A stretch of 64,000 nucleotides of DNA. Origin: Leptospirillum ferrooxidans C2-3 (lineage in GTDB: Bacteria; Nitrospirota; Leptospirillia; Leptospirillales; Leptospirillaceae). Under the pieces are notes generated by a model. That model searched no databases. It was given only the letters and a program-made list of their open reading frames with translations, and had not been told where the DNA came from. The DNA lies in contig NC_017094.1 of assembly GCF_000284315.1 (NCBI RefSeq), positions 1,705,486-1,769,485 of the forward strand, read 5' to 3'. Each line of letters opens with the position of its first letter. Within the stretch, counting starts at the first letter, position 1. A program made the translations under genes and the position numbers. Positions 28,510 through 36,035 of this stretch are shown piece by piece.

Positions 28510-29432
28510 TAATTCCTTCTCTCTATAATATATCGTGCAATTCCCCTCAGATGATCAGCTTTTTCACCTAACCCGGAAACAGCATCAAGAGCAGCTTCAA
28601 GCTTCTCTTTTGCCATTTTTTTGGCCCCATCAATACCTAGGAGGGCGGGATATGTATTTTTTAAATGATTGTTATCTTTTTGTGCTGCCTTTCCAAGAGT
28701 TGCGGCATCACCCTCAACATCAAGGAGATCATCGGCGATCTGGAACGCGACGCCGACTGATTCACCATATTGATCCAGTGAGTTAAATTCGGAAGCACCT
28801 GCCTCCCCTAACAATGCACCAATCCTGACAGATGAAAGGATCAGTGCTCCTGTTTTGTGCCTGTGCAGAAACTCCAGGTCTTCAAGAGAAATCCGTCGAC
28901 CTTCACTTTCCATATCAAGCATCTGACCACCAACCATTCCAGCCAGACCCGATCCGTGAGAAAGCTCCCGCACAACAGCCAGTCTCACTTTTTCAGAAGA
29001 CAGCTCATCATAACGGGGATCGGACAAAATCGTAAAGGCATAAGTCAAAAGGGCATCCCCTGCAAGGATTGCTGTTGCATCCCCAAAAACAACATGATTG
29101 GTTGGCTTTCCACGACGGAGATCATCATTATCCATTGCAGGCAGATCATCATGAATCAATGAATAGGTATGAATGAGTTCAAGAGGAAGAAGAAGTGGGA
29201 TATAAGGTTCGGGATCATGACCGACAGAAGAAAGCGCCGCCATCGACAGGATTGGACGAATCCGCTTTCCACCAGCGAGCAGGCTATACCGCATAGATTC
29301 GGACAAACGACCGAACCGACCCGCCCATGGCTCCAGAAATAGGGAAGACAATGCGGAATCCACCAAAGCTTTACCATAGTCCAGAAAAGCTTCTATCTCT
29401 TTCCCGGAATTATTTTTGACCAACTCAACCAC
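28509..29432 (-). CDS. ispA: Polyprenyl (farnesyl/geranylgeranyl) diphosphate synthase
   Basis: A protein of about 307 residues. The first aspartate-rich motif is HDDLPAMDNDDLRRGKPTNH and the second is FQIADDLLD; both bind magnesium-diphosphate. GGKRIRP supplies the usual K-R pair. The spacing of the first motif (two extra residues between the aspartate groups) is that of bacterial farnesyl or short-chain synthases. The open frame extends upstream, but I prefer GTG at 29432, which overlaps the end of xseB and has GAGGAG ten bases upstream. Exact chain length cannot be read from sequence alone. Confidence 0.93.
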   Translation of the reverse strand: MVELVKNNSGKEIEAFLDYGKALVDSALSSLFLEPWAGRFGRLSESMRYSLLAGGKRIRPILSMAALSSVGHDPEPYIPLLLPLELIHTYSLIHDDLPAMDNDDLRRGKPTNHVVFGDATAILAGDALLTYAFTILSDPRYDELSSEKVRLAVVRELSHGSGLAGMVGGQMLDMESEGRRISLEDLEFLHRHKTGALILSSVRIGALLGEAGASEFNSLDQYGESVGVAFQIADDLLDVEGDAATLGKAAQKDNNHLKNTYPALLGIDGAKKMAKEKLEAALDAVSGLGEKADHLRGIARYIIERRN

Positions 29433-29700
29433 CGTTCTCTCTCTCCTCGTTTTTATTGACCGGAACCTGATCCTCAAAGGGAACTTCCATATCCCCCTTC
29501 ATCAGAAGAGTTATGCGACGCTCCGTATTCTCGAGAACCCCCCGGCATTCCTTCGACAGAACAACCCCTTCCTCAAAAAGGGCTATGGCTTTTTCCAGCG
29601 GAAGACCACCACCCTCCATGAGGGAAACAATCTCCTCTAGCCTGGCCATTTTTTTCTCAAAAGAATCGGCTCCTTGAGAGGATTTACGACTAGCCACCAC
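29425..29700 (-). CDS. xseB: Exodeoxyribonuclease VII small subunit
   Basis: A 91-residue protein with the XseB pattern FEKKMARLEEIVSLMEGG, followed by LPLEKAIALFEEGVVLSKEC. Both segments form a helical hairpin that binds several copies to each XseA. The start is GTG at 29700, inside the last codons of xseA (11-base overlap), so both subunits are probably made by coupled translation. The C-terminus is basic and acidic mixed and less conserved. Confidence 0.94.
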   Translation of the reverse strand: MVASRKSSQGADSFEKKMARLEEIVSLMEGGGLPLEKAIALFEEGVVLSKECRGVLENTERRITLLMKGDMEVPFEDQVPVNKNEERENGG

Positions 29701-31258
29701 TATTCTCCTCTCCTATTGCTCCATGTGGTGAAATAGAGACAGGAAAGGATGGGGCCTCAAGATGGGCCGCAGCCACATTCTCAACACTGAGGATCAAGGA
29801 ATAGCCCTCCATCATTGCAGAAAGTCTTTCCCCTTTTTGAGGAGGCGAAGATTGTGTGACAAGCTGGCCAGACTCAAGATGAAACAAAAGAGCGTATCCC
29901 TTCTGGAGAACACCCATTGGCCCAAGTTGGGCAATACTTCCCTCAAGATGACCAAGGCGTTCCCGAAGACGAGAAGCTGAAAGCGACATCGATCGGACAA
30001 GCCTGTCTTCATAAAAAGAGAGACGGGCAGCCTGTTCGCCGATCGTAACATTCAATGATTGGGAAAGACGAGAAAAGAAAGCAGACAGGAGACGATGTGT
30101 CACCATTGTGGCTTCTGAAGGACTTCTCAGGCGAGACACCCACTTCGAAAGTTTTTCTGAGGATAGATTTTTCTGAGCGGTAACAAGACTTCTCATGACT
30201 TCTGACTGTCGGTCAAGTTGTTTTCTGGCGATATAAAGGCGCGCGCCCATGGAGGCGCCCATTCTTCTGGAAAACCAATCCAGAGAATGAACCCTGGAAG
30301 AAAGCCTGTGAGGGAAACGATGAAGTTGCTCATCAAGGGACTTCCTTTTGCTTTGAACATCTGCAAGGAGACGGAGCATTTCCCTTCGACTTCGCATGTC
30401 GAGAATACCCAAGCTGGATAAGATAGGTCGATTGTCAGAAATCACTTTTTCAGCTGCTTCTGATGGAGTTGCAACGCGAAGGTCACTTGCAAGGTCCGCA
30501 ATCGTGATATCTGTCTCATGTCCCACAGCTGATACAACGGGCACAGATGAAGAGAGAATTCCCCTTGCCAGTCGTTCACTATTAAATGGCCACAGGTCTT
30601 CCACTGAACCACCGCCCCTTGCGATGACAATAACATCCACTTCAGGAATGGCCTGCGCTGCCAGAAGAGCGGAGAAAATCTCTTCTGGCACGCCCGCACC
30701 CTGAACCCGAACGGGAACAACAACAATAGGGACCGCTGGATTCCTTTGTCCGGAGATCCGGAGAAAGTCCCAGAGTACAGAGCCTGTCCGGCTCGTCAAT
30801 AAGGCAACCTTTCTCGGAAAGGAAGGGATTCGTCTTTTTCGTCCTGGAGCAAGAAGCCCCTCCGAATCAAGCAACTCTTTCACCCGTCGGAACTCCAGAT
30901 GGAAACGTCCCAAGCCGGAAGCCTCCATCGAGAGAATCACCAATTGATACTCTCCACGGGCTTCATAAACAGTGAGTCTTGCTCGCACTAAAACTTTTAA
31001 CCCATCCTTGGGGACAATTCGTGACATCTCCATTGCGCCACGAAAAAAGACGGCTTTTATCTGGGAAAAGTCATCCTTCAAGGTCAGATAGGCATGGCCG
31101 GATGGTTTTGCCACCTTGACATTCGACAATTCCCCCTCCAGAAAGATCGTTCCGGGAAAAGCGGACTCAATCGTCCCCTTGACAGCAAGCGTCAATTCCG
31201 AAACGGTGAAAACATCCTGAATTCCAGTATTTTTCAAACGACCCGAATCGATCGCCAT
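29690..31258 (-). CDS. xseA: Exodeoxyribonuclease VII large subunit
   Basis: A protein of about 522 residues starting at the ATG at 31258, right after the stop of the upstream phosphodiesterase gene and with GGGAGG upstream. The long open frame before it is out of phase with that gene and is discounted. An N-terminal OB-fold (VSELTLAVKGTIESAFPGTIFLEGELSN, residues about 13-40) precedes the catalytic region with the family segment IVIARGGGSVEDLWPFN and VSAVGHETDITIADLASDLRVATPS, split here by position 260-320. The C-terminal half is coiled coil. The enzyme degrades single-stranded DNA to oligonucleotides. Confidence 0.95.
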   Translation of the reverse strand: MAIDSGRLKNTGIQDVFTVSELTLAVKGTIESAFPGTIFLEGELSNVKVAKPSGHAYLTLKDDFSQIKAVFFRGAMEMSRIVPKDGLKVLVRARLTVYEARGEYQLVILSMEASGLGRFHLEFRRVKELLDSEGLLAPGRKRRIPSFPRKVALLTSRTGSVLWDFLRISGQRNPAVPIVVVPVRVQGAGVPEEIFSALLAAQAIPEVDVIVIARGGGSVEDLWPFNSERLARGILSSSVPVVSAVGHETDITIADLASDLRVATPSEAAEKVISDNRPILSSLGILDMRSRREMLRLLADVQSKRKSLDEQLHRFPHRLSSRVHSLDWFSRRMGASMGARLYIARKQLDRQSEVMRSLVTAQKNLSSEKLSKWVSRLRSPSEATMVTHRLLSAFFSRLSQSLNVTIGEQAARLSFYEDRLVRSMSLSASRLRERLGHLEGSIAQLGPMGVLQKGYALLFHLESGQLVTQSSPPQKGERLSAMMEGYSLILSVENVAAAHLEAPSFPVSISPHGAIGEENSGG

Positions 31259-31259
31259 C

Positions 31260-32087
31260 TTAAGGAAAGACCTCCCGGAAAAGCTCAGCCTTTTCGATAC
31301 GAACCCCATTTGATGTTGAGGAAATCCCCAGCAAAAGGGCACAAAACAACAACTCCCCTTCTCCCACAGTAAAAGGGGCCGGGACATGTGTCCGGTATTT
31401 TGAAAGGGCCATTTCCGGAGCAACCCCAATAACCGACCAATGCGGGCCGGAAAGACCGACATCGGTGAGATACCAGGAACCTCCAGGTAGCTTTTCCAAG
31501 TCATTCGTCTGGACATGGGTATGGGTTCCGTACATGGCAGCCACCCTCCCATCAAGATGGAACCCCATCGCCCGCTTTTCTCCGCTGGCCTCTCCATGGA
31601 AATCCACAAGGACCAAATCAGGCGATATCCCCTGATCACTCCATCCGGACAAAACTTGGTCTGCCGCGTGAAAAGGACAGTCGGATGGAGCCATGAACAC
31701 CCTTCCGATCAAATTCAGGACTCCGACTCTCAAACCATTATCAAGAACATAGATTCCTGAACCAACCCCGGGACAAAGACTCGAATAATTCAGCGGACGG
31801 AGAACCTTTCCATCCTTTTGGAGCAGATCGATCACACCCTTCTGGTCAAACAGGTGGTTTCCCGTCGTAATCACCGATACGCCCATATCAAAACATTCTT
31901 GGGCGGTCTTTGTGTTCACCCCTTTCCCACCGGCCAGGTTCTCGCCATTGATGACTGTAAAAACAACTCTTCTTTGCGAAGAGATCTTTTCAAGCCCCAA
32001 TGACAAGGCCTTCCGGCCAGGTCGACCAAAAACATCCCCAACAACCACGATCCAAGATAGCGAATGATTCAACTCATCAGCGGGCAT
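31260..32087 (-). CDS. YmdB-type metallophosphoesterase (TIGR00282 family)
   Basis: A 275-residue protein with a calcineurin-like phosphoesterase core. The motifs are VVVGDVFGRPGR, INGENLAGGKGV, TTGNHLFDQKG, VDFHGEASGEK and MYGTHTHVQTND, giving a complete set of metal ligands. In Bacillus the homologue YmdB hydrolyses 2',3'-cyclic nucleotides and affects biofilm development, and its gene follows the RNase Y gene as it does here. The start overlaps the rny stop by 11 bases. The conserved pairing suggests a shared role in RNA turnover. Confidence 0.9.
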   Translation of the reverse strand: MPADELNHSLSWIVVVGDVFGRPGRKALSLGLEKISSQRRVVFTVINGENLAGGKGVNTKTAQECFDMGVSVITTGNHLFDQKGVIDLLQKDGKVLRPLNYSSLCPGVGSGIYVLDNGLRVGVLNLIGRVFMAPSDCPFHAADQVLSGWSDQGISPDLVLVDFHGEASGEKRAMGFHLDGRVAAMYGTHTHVQTNDLEKLPGGSWYLTDVGLSGPHWSVIGVAPEMALSKYRTHVPAPFTVGEGELLFCALLLGISSTSNGVRIEKAELFREVFP

Positions 32088-33642
32088 ATTCGACGATCCG
32101 ACTCTCCCTGATGACTGTCACCCTGATCTGACCGGGGTATGTCAACTCAGACTCGATCTTCTTCGCGATCTCCCTTGAGATGGTCGAAAGATCCTCGTCA
32201 TTGATTTCATCCTGCTTGACAATGATGCGAATCTCCCGACCTGCCTGAATTGCGTAAGCCTTTTCAACGCCCTTGAAGGAGTTGGCAATATCTTCGAGTT
32301 TTTCTAGTCGTTTCAAATAAGCGTCCATACTTTCACGCCTTGCACCGGGCCGGGCTGCCGAGATCGCATCGGCTGCCGCAACCAGAACAGACTCCAGACA
32401 AGATGGCTCAACATCTCCATGATGGGAGGCAATCGCGTTGATAACCCCCTCAGGCTCGCCATACTTTCTGGCCGCTTCGGCTCCAAGCTGAGGATGAGTC
32501 CCCTCATTTTCATGAGTCAGAGACTTTCCGATATCGTGCAAAAATGCAGCACGTTTTGCCAGCTTGGCATCAATTCCGATCTCTGCCGCCATCATGGCGG
32601 CCAGGTTGGCCACTTCCTGTGCATGCAAAAGATTGTTCTGGCCATAGCTTGTCCGGAACTTGAGCTTCCCCACAAGCTTCAGAATTTCAGGATGAATATC
32701 CGAAATTCCAAGCGAAAAAGCGACTCGCTCAGCTTCTTCTTTCAACGTCTGGTCAAGCTCCTTTCGAACCTTCTCCACAACCTCCTCGATTCTGGAGGGA
32801 TGAACTCGACCATCAAGAAGCAGTCTTTCAAGAGCAATCTTTGCAACCTCTCGGCGTAATGGATCAAAGCCGGAGATAATAATGGCATCAGGAGTGTCAT
32901 CAATAATCAGATCGACCCCGGTCGCTAACTGGAATGCCCTTATATTACGGCCTTCACGACCAATAATCCGTCCTTTCACATCTTCTGAGGCGATTGGAAC
33001 AACTGAAACGCTGACCTCTGCCACATGGTCATTCGCATATCGCTGGATAGCGTGGGTCATGATCTCCCTGCTTTTACGCTGGGCGTTTTCCTTTGCCTCC
33101 CGCTCGAACTTCTGTGCAGAACGGGAAACATCCATCCGAATAAGGTCTTCCGCTTCACGCAATAGCCGTTCCCTGGATTCTTCCAGGGACAGACCGGATA
33201 TCTCTTCCAGTTTTCGATGCTCTAGAGAAATCATTTCTTCAAGAGCCGATTCCTTCGCAACGAGAAGCCTGTCCCGGAGCTTCAGTCCCTCAAGATCCTT
33301 TTCGAGTTTCAGCTTCAGTGCCTCAAGGCTTTTCTGCAAATCCTCCATGGAAGATTCCCGAAGCTTGAGCGCCTGGTCTCTGGCCAGATCGACCTGCCTT
33401 CTCTGGTTAGCCTCTTCCTCAAACTGGACTTTCGCCTTGAATGCGATCTCTCTGGCTTCAAGCTCGGCGTTTCTGACAATCGATTCCTTCCGTCGAATAG
33501 CCTCTTCCTCAATTTCAGAAGCAATCCGTTTTCTCTCAGCAACAATCCCGTCAACCTTCTTTTCGGCAAGGGAGCGGCCCAAAACAATACCTACCCCCAA
33601 GGCGAGGCCAACGCCCAAAAATATTATTATGCCTGTGAGCAT
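32077..33642 (-). CDS. rny: Ribonuclease Y
   Basis: A protein of 521 residues in the classic layout: an N-terminal membrane helix (residues about 3-22), a long coiled coil to about 200, a KH domain (about 222-255, GRIIGREGRNIRAF) and an HD domain with His369-Asp370 in FLHDIGKS and a later SHHGD. RNase Y is a membrane-bound endonuclease that starts mRNA decay. It leads a packed run of eleven genes ending at secA. The 228-base region upstream (33643-33870) is unusually AT-rich and probably holds the promoter; it contains a TTGACC but no convincing -10 partner at standard spacing. Confidence 0.96.
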   Translation of the reverse strand: MLTGIIIFLGVGLALGVGIVLGRSLAEKKVDGIVAERKRIASEIEEEAIRRKESIVRNAELEAREIAFKAKVQFEEEANQRRQVDLARDQALKLRESSMEDLQKSLEALKLKLEKDLEGLKLRDRLLVAKESALEEMISLEHRKLEEISGLSLEESRERLLREAEDLIRMDVSRSAQKFEREAKENAQRKSREIMTHAIQRYANDHVAEVSVSVVPIASEDVKGRIIGREGRNIRAFQLATGVDLIIDDTPDAIIISGFDPLRREVAKIALERLLLDGRVHPSRIEEVVEKVRKELDQTLKEEAERVAFSLGISDIHPEILKLVGKLKFRTSYGQNNLLHAQEVANLAAMMAAEIGIDAKLAKRAAFLHDIGKSLTHENEGTHPQLGAEAARKYGEPEGVINAIASHHGDVEPSCLESVLVAAADAISAARPGARRESMDAYLKRLEKLEDIANSFKGVEKAYAIQAGREIRIIVKQDEINDEDLSTISREIAKKIESELTYPGQIRVTVIRESRIVEYAR

Positions 33643-33870
33643 GAGACCACCTCAGCATTCTTCTTTAAATCCATTTTGAAAACCATTTTTTCATATTTCA
33701 TAAATAGATAATAAAATCATCACAATATTCCAAAGAATTATCATAACACAATACAGGTCAAAATGAAACCTTTAAACACATAACTCTTTTTTAAATATAA
33801 ACTAATTAACAATAAGAACTATCCGACCGAAGTGGCGAAAGACTACTCCGGATTTCTCCATCCATTTCCC

Positions 33871-35148
33871 CTAATCAGCCTCCTCTCCATTTCTGGAGTG
33901 TAAGCCCTTCTCCCAACCCGACTGACCGGGCTGATAGTAGTTGTGTTCAGGCGGAATCGACCTCTGGGGAGAAATTCCCTTTGGCTGATCAGGTGGATAA
34001 AGATAACTGGACTTCCCTTCTCGCTTAAAATAAATAGGAACGGGCGGAAGAAACCCATCCCTGACAGCTTGAATGGAGCGATCAATCGCTTTGTAGGCGG
34101 CATTGCTTTTTGGAGACAGGGCAAGGTAAATGGTCGTTTCTGACAAAATAATACGCGCTTCGGGCAATCCGATAGCAGAAACTGCGGCAAGACAAGACGT
34201 CGCCATCGTCAGGGCAAAAGGTTCCGCAAGCCCAATATCTTCGGAGGCCAGAATAATCAATCTTCTGGCGATATACAGAGGGTCCTCCCCTGACTCGATC
34301 ATCCGGGAAAGCCAATGGAGAGCTCCATTTGGATCGTGGTTCCTGACCGACTTGATAAATGATGAAATCAAATCAAAATGATTTTCCCGATCAAGATAAA
34401 GCCCGCCTGTTTGCCCCATTCCGTTCAGGAGGGAGGCTTCAGCGATCACAACCTCCTTTTGATCGGAGTGAGAGCGATCCATTTCAAAAGCCCATTCGAG
34501 CGCGCCAAGCATTCTCCTTGCATCTCCACCGGACCTCTCAAGAAGAAGTTTTCGCCCGCTCCCAGAAATGACAACTGGCCGACCGGACTGTCCCGAAAGA
34601 AACAAAATGGCCCGATCCAGAATCTGGCCAATCTCCTCAGGAACAAGAGGGCGAAACTTGATCGAAAGGACTCTTGAAGCAAGAGCCGGGAGAAAGGTTC
34701 TCAAGGGGTTTTCATTCGAAAGTCCAATCAGAATAATATCCCCTTCATCCACCGGCGCGATCAGGAGATCCTGGTGAGTTTTTCCAAGCCTGTCTATTTC
34801 TTCCACGACAAGAACATGTCTCGAACCTGCTTTGCGGTCTCCCTTTGCCCGATCAATCGATTGTCTTATTTCTGAAGCGGATGTTTCCGAGCCCCTCAGT
34901 GTTGTTTGGCAAACTTTATGCAGCTTGAAAAAAAGATGGATAAAAGCCGATTTTCCACATCCTGGAGGACCATAAAGAACCAGTGACCGCAAAAAACCCG
35001 TTTCCAGAACATGACGCAGGACCCCTCCCTCCTTTGAAACATCCTGTCCGATAAATCCCAATGGACCATCAAGTGATTCAGGCCAAAGACGAGCGGCAAG
35101 AGTCGCAAAAGGAAGGCTTGGTGGACCATCACCAAAAATGGATTTCAT
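33871..35148 (-). CDS. rarA: RarA/MgsA-type AAA+ replication-recombination ATPase
   Basis: A protein of 425 residues with RarA features. Walker A is GPPGCGKS (residues 60-67), the Walker B region is VLVVEEIDRLGKTHQD, and the sensor 1 region is ILIGLSNENPL. The C-terminal half has the SDPLYIARRL-like segment (here EDPLYIARRLIILASEDIGLAEP split at residues about 290-312) typical of RarA tetramerisation domains. Walker B reads EEID rather than the common DEIH, a mild departure. RarA acts at stalled forks with SSB. The gene sits downstream of the 6S RNA gene. Confidence 0.92.
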   Translation of the reverse strand: MKSIFGDGPPSLPFATLAARLWPESLDGPLGFIGQDVSKEGGVLRHVLETGFLRSLVLYGPPGCGKSAFIHLFFKLHKVCQTTLRGSETSASEIRQSIDRAKGDRKAGSRHVLVVEEIDRLGKTHQDLLIAPVDEGDIILIGLSNENPLRTFLPALASRVLSIKFRPLVPEEIGQILDRAILFLSGQSGRPVVISGSGRKLLLERSGGDARRMLGALEWAFEMDRSHSDQKEVVIAEASLLNGMGQTGGLYLDRENHFDLISSFIKSVRNHDPNGALHWLSRMIESGEDPLYIARRLIILASEDIGLAEPFALTMATSCLAAVSAIGLPEARIILSETTIYLALSPKSNAAYKAIDRSIQAVRDGFLPPVPIYFKREGKSSYLYPPDQPKGISPQRSIPPEHNYYQPGQSGWEKGLHSRNGEEAD

Positions 35149-35223
35149 GGAATTGGCATCCTGCTATAGGGAAAATCGGGGAATGGGCAATGTCGGGAAA
35201 AGACCGTCACATGATCAAATAAT

Positions 35224-35397
35224 GCCCCGCTACTGCCGTTACGGTTTTTTTTGAGATACCTTAGGGGATAAGGATTGGTGCTGTAGGCCATTTTAGGCTT
35301 CCCGGAGGTTTCCGGGCATGCTCACCATGAACACTGACACACCATTTCTCAAGATTTACAGGTAACAAATTAAACCGCGCCTCGTACAGAGCAGGGC
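35224..35397 (-). ncRNA. ssrS: 6S RNA (RNA polymerase regulator)
   Basis: The minus strand contains GGTGAGCATGCCCGG, a short loop, then CCGGGAAGCCTAAAATGG. This is nearly identical in sequence and order to the conserved central-apical part of 6S RNA (GGUGAGCAUGCUCGG...CCGAGAAGCCUUAAAACUG in E. coli). The ends pair well: GCCCTGCT at the 5' end with AGCGGGGC at the 3' end, then CTG with CAG and CGGTTT with AAACCG, followed by an internal TTGAGA/TCTCAA stem around a large bubble. The length of about 174 bases is right. It lies directly downstream of zapA, the conserved location in many bacteria. Ends are estimated from the closing stem and may be off by a few bases. Confidence 0.92.
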
Positions 35398-35407
35398 TTC
35401 AATCATT

Positions 35408-35749
35408 CTATTCCTGTCTTCCTGGATCAACAAGTACTTTCTTGGAAGATGCCTGGATATCAAGAAGATTCTTTACAGTCGTATCAAACAAACTTTTCCA
35501 GCGATCATTTTCCTTTTTGAGCTGTGATATTTCTCGGTCTTTACTCAGAACCTCATAGTTCTTTTCGATGGCAACAATAAGCCCTATGACCTCCATTTTC
35601 AGATTATCAGATGCCATGATCTTGGCAACATGAGCCGCAATCATCCGCCCGGACTCTGCCATCTGTTCGGGCTCGAAGACACCTTTGATGGTGAGTGTCT
35701 GCTCACCGATACGAACATAACAGACCGTATTTTTTTGAGAGGTCTTCAT
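35408..35749 (-). CDS. zapA: ZapA-like cell-division protein
   Basis: A 113-residue protein with a ZapA pattern. VRIGEQTLTIKG forms the N-terminal strands, the AAHVAKIMASDNLKMEVIGL helix follows (about residues 38-60), and the C-terminus is a long coiled coil (SKDREISQLKKENDRWK). ZapA cross-links FtsZ filaments at the division site. Its start overlaps the upstream coiled-coil gene by four bases (ATGA), and the 6S RNA gene begins about ten bases after its stop. This zapA-ssrS linkage supports both calls. Confidence 0.85.
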   Translation of the reverse strand: MKTSQKNTVCYVRIGEQTLTIKGVFEPEQMAESGRMIAAHVAKIMASDNLKMEVIGLIVAIEKNYEVLSKDREISQLKKENDRWKSLFDTTVKNLLDIQASSKKVLVDPGRQE

Positions 35750-36030
35750 GTGGTTTTATGACCTTCCGGACGACTCTTGTCATTGGAAGAGTCGAGCGCC
35801 TTTTCCAGAGTCAATTCAATCCTTTTCAGTGTTTCTCTCAAAAACACCCTTTCCCGATGCGATAGATTGAGGCGATGAATAAGCCTTGCCTTTTCCCCCT
35901 CAACGGAGCGAAGCTCCTGCCGAAGGGAGAGGATTTCCTTTGTCTGAAGATCGAGAAGTGCCTTCAGGGAATGGACTGCGTCCTGAAGCGTCCGGGCATG
36001 CTCCCATTCGACCGGATCTCCGAAAAGCAT
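35746..36030 (-). CDS. Small coiled-coil protein upstream of zapA
   Basis: A protein of 94 residues that is almost entirely predicted helix with heptad character (ALLDLQTKEILSLRQELRSV, then EKARLIHRL and FLRETLKRIELTLEKAL). It has no signal peptide or membrane segment. GGGAG lies nine bases before the ATG. Its fixed position before zapA and its coiled-coil form recall ZapB-like partners of ZapA, but such sequences carry little specific signal, so this is an inference from context only. Confidence 0.75.
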   Translation of the reverse strand: MLFGDPVEWEHARTLQDAVHSLKALLDLQTKEILSLRQELRSVEGEKARLIHRLNLSHRERVFLRETLKRIELTLEKALDSSNDKSRPEGHKTT

Positions 36031-36035
36031 CTACT

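Noticed and set aside
31259-31639. An extended N-terminus for XseA reading upstream into the phosphodiesterase gene
   Set aside because: The extra 127 residues lie out of frame inside a strongly supported gene and resemble no XseA; the ATG at 31258 gives the family-typical N-terminus.
32882-33679. A 265-codon open frame on the plus strand opposite rny
   Set aside because: The translation is dominated by Ser and Arg (runs of RSFS, SRS), the mirror image of the Glu- and Leu-rich coiled coil of RNase Y. It has no family signal, and the RNase Y reading is certain.
33643-33870. AT-rich stretch before rny considered as a small RNA or a transfer scar
   Set aside because: No hairpin with a T-run, no repeats and no tRNA-like fold are visible; a promoter region is the simpler reading.
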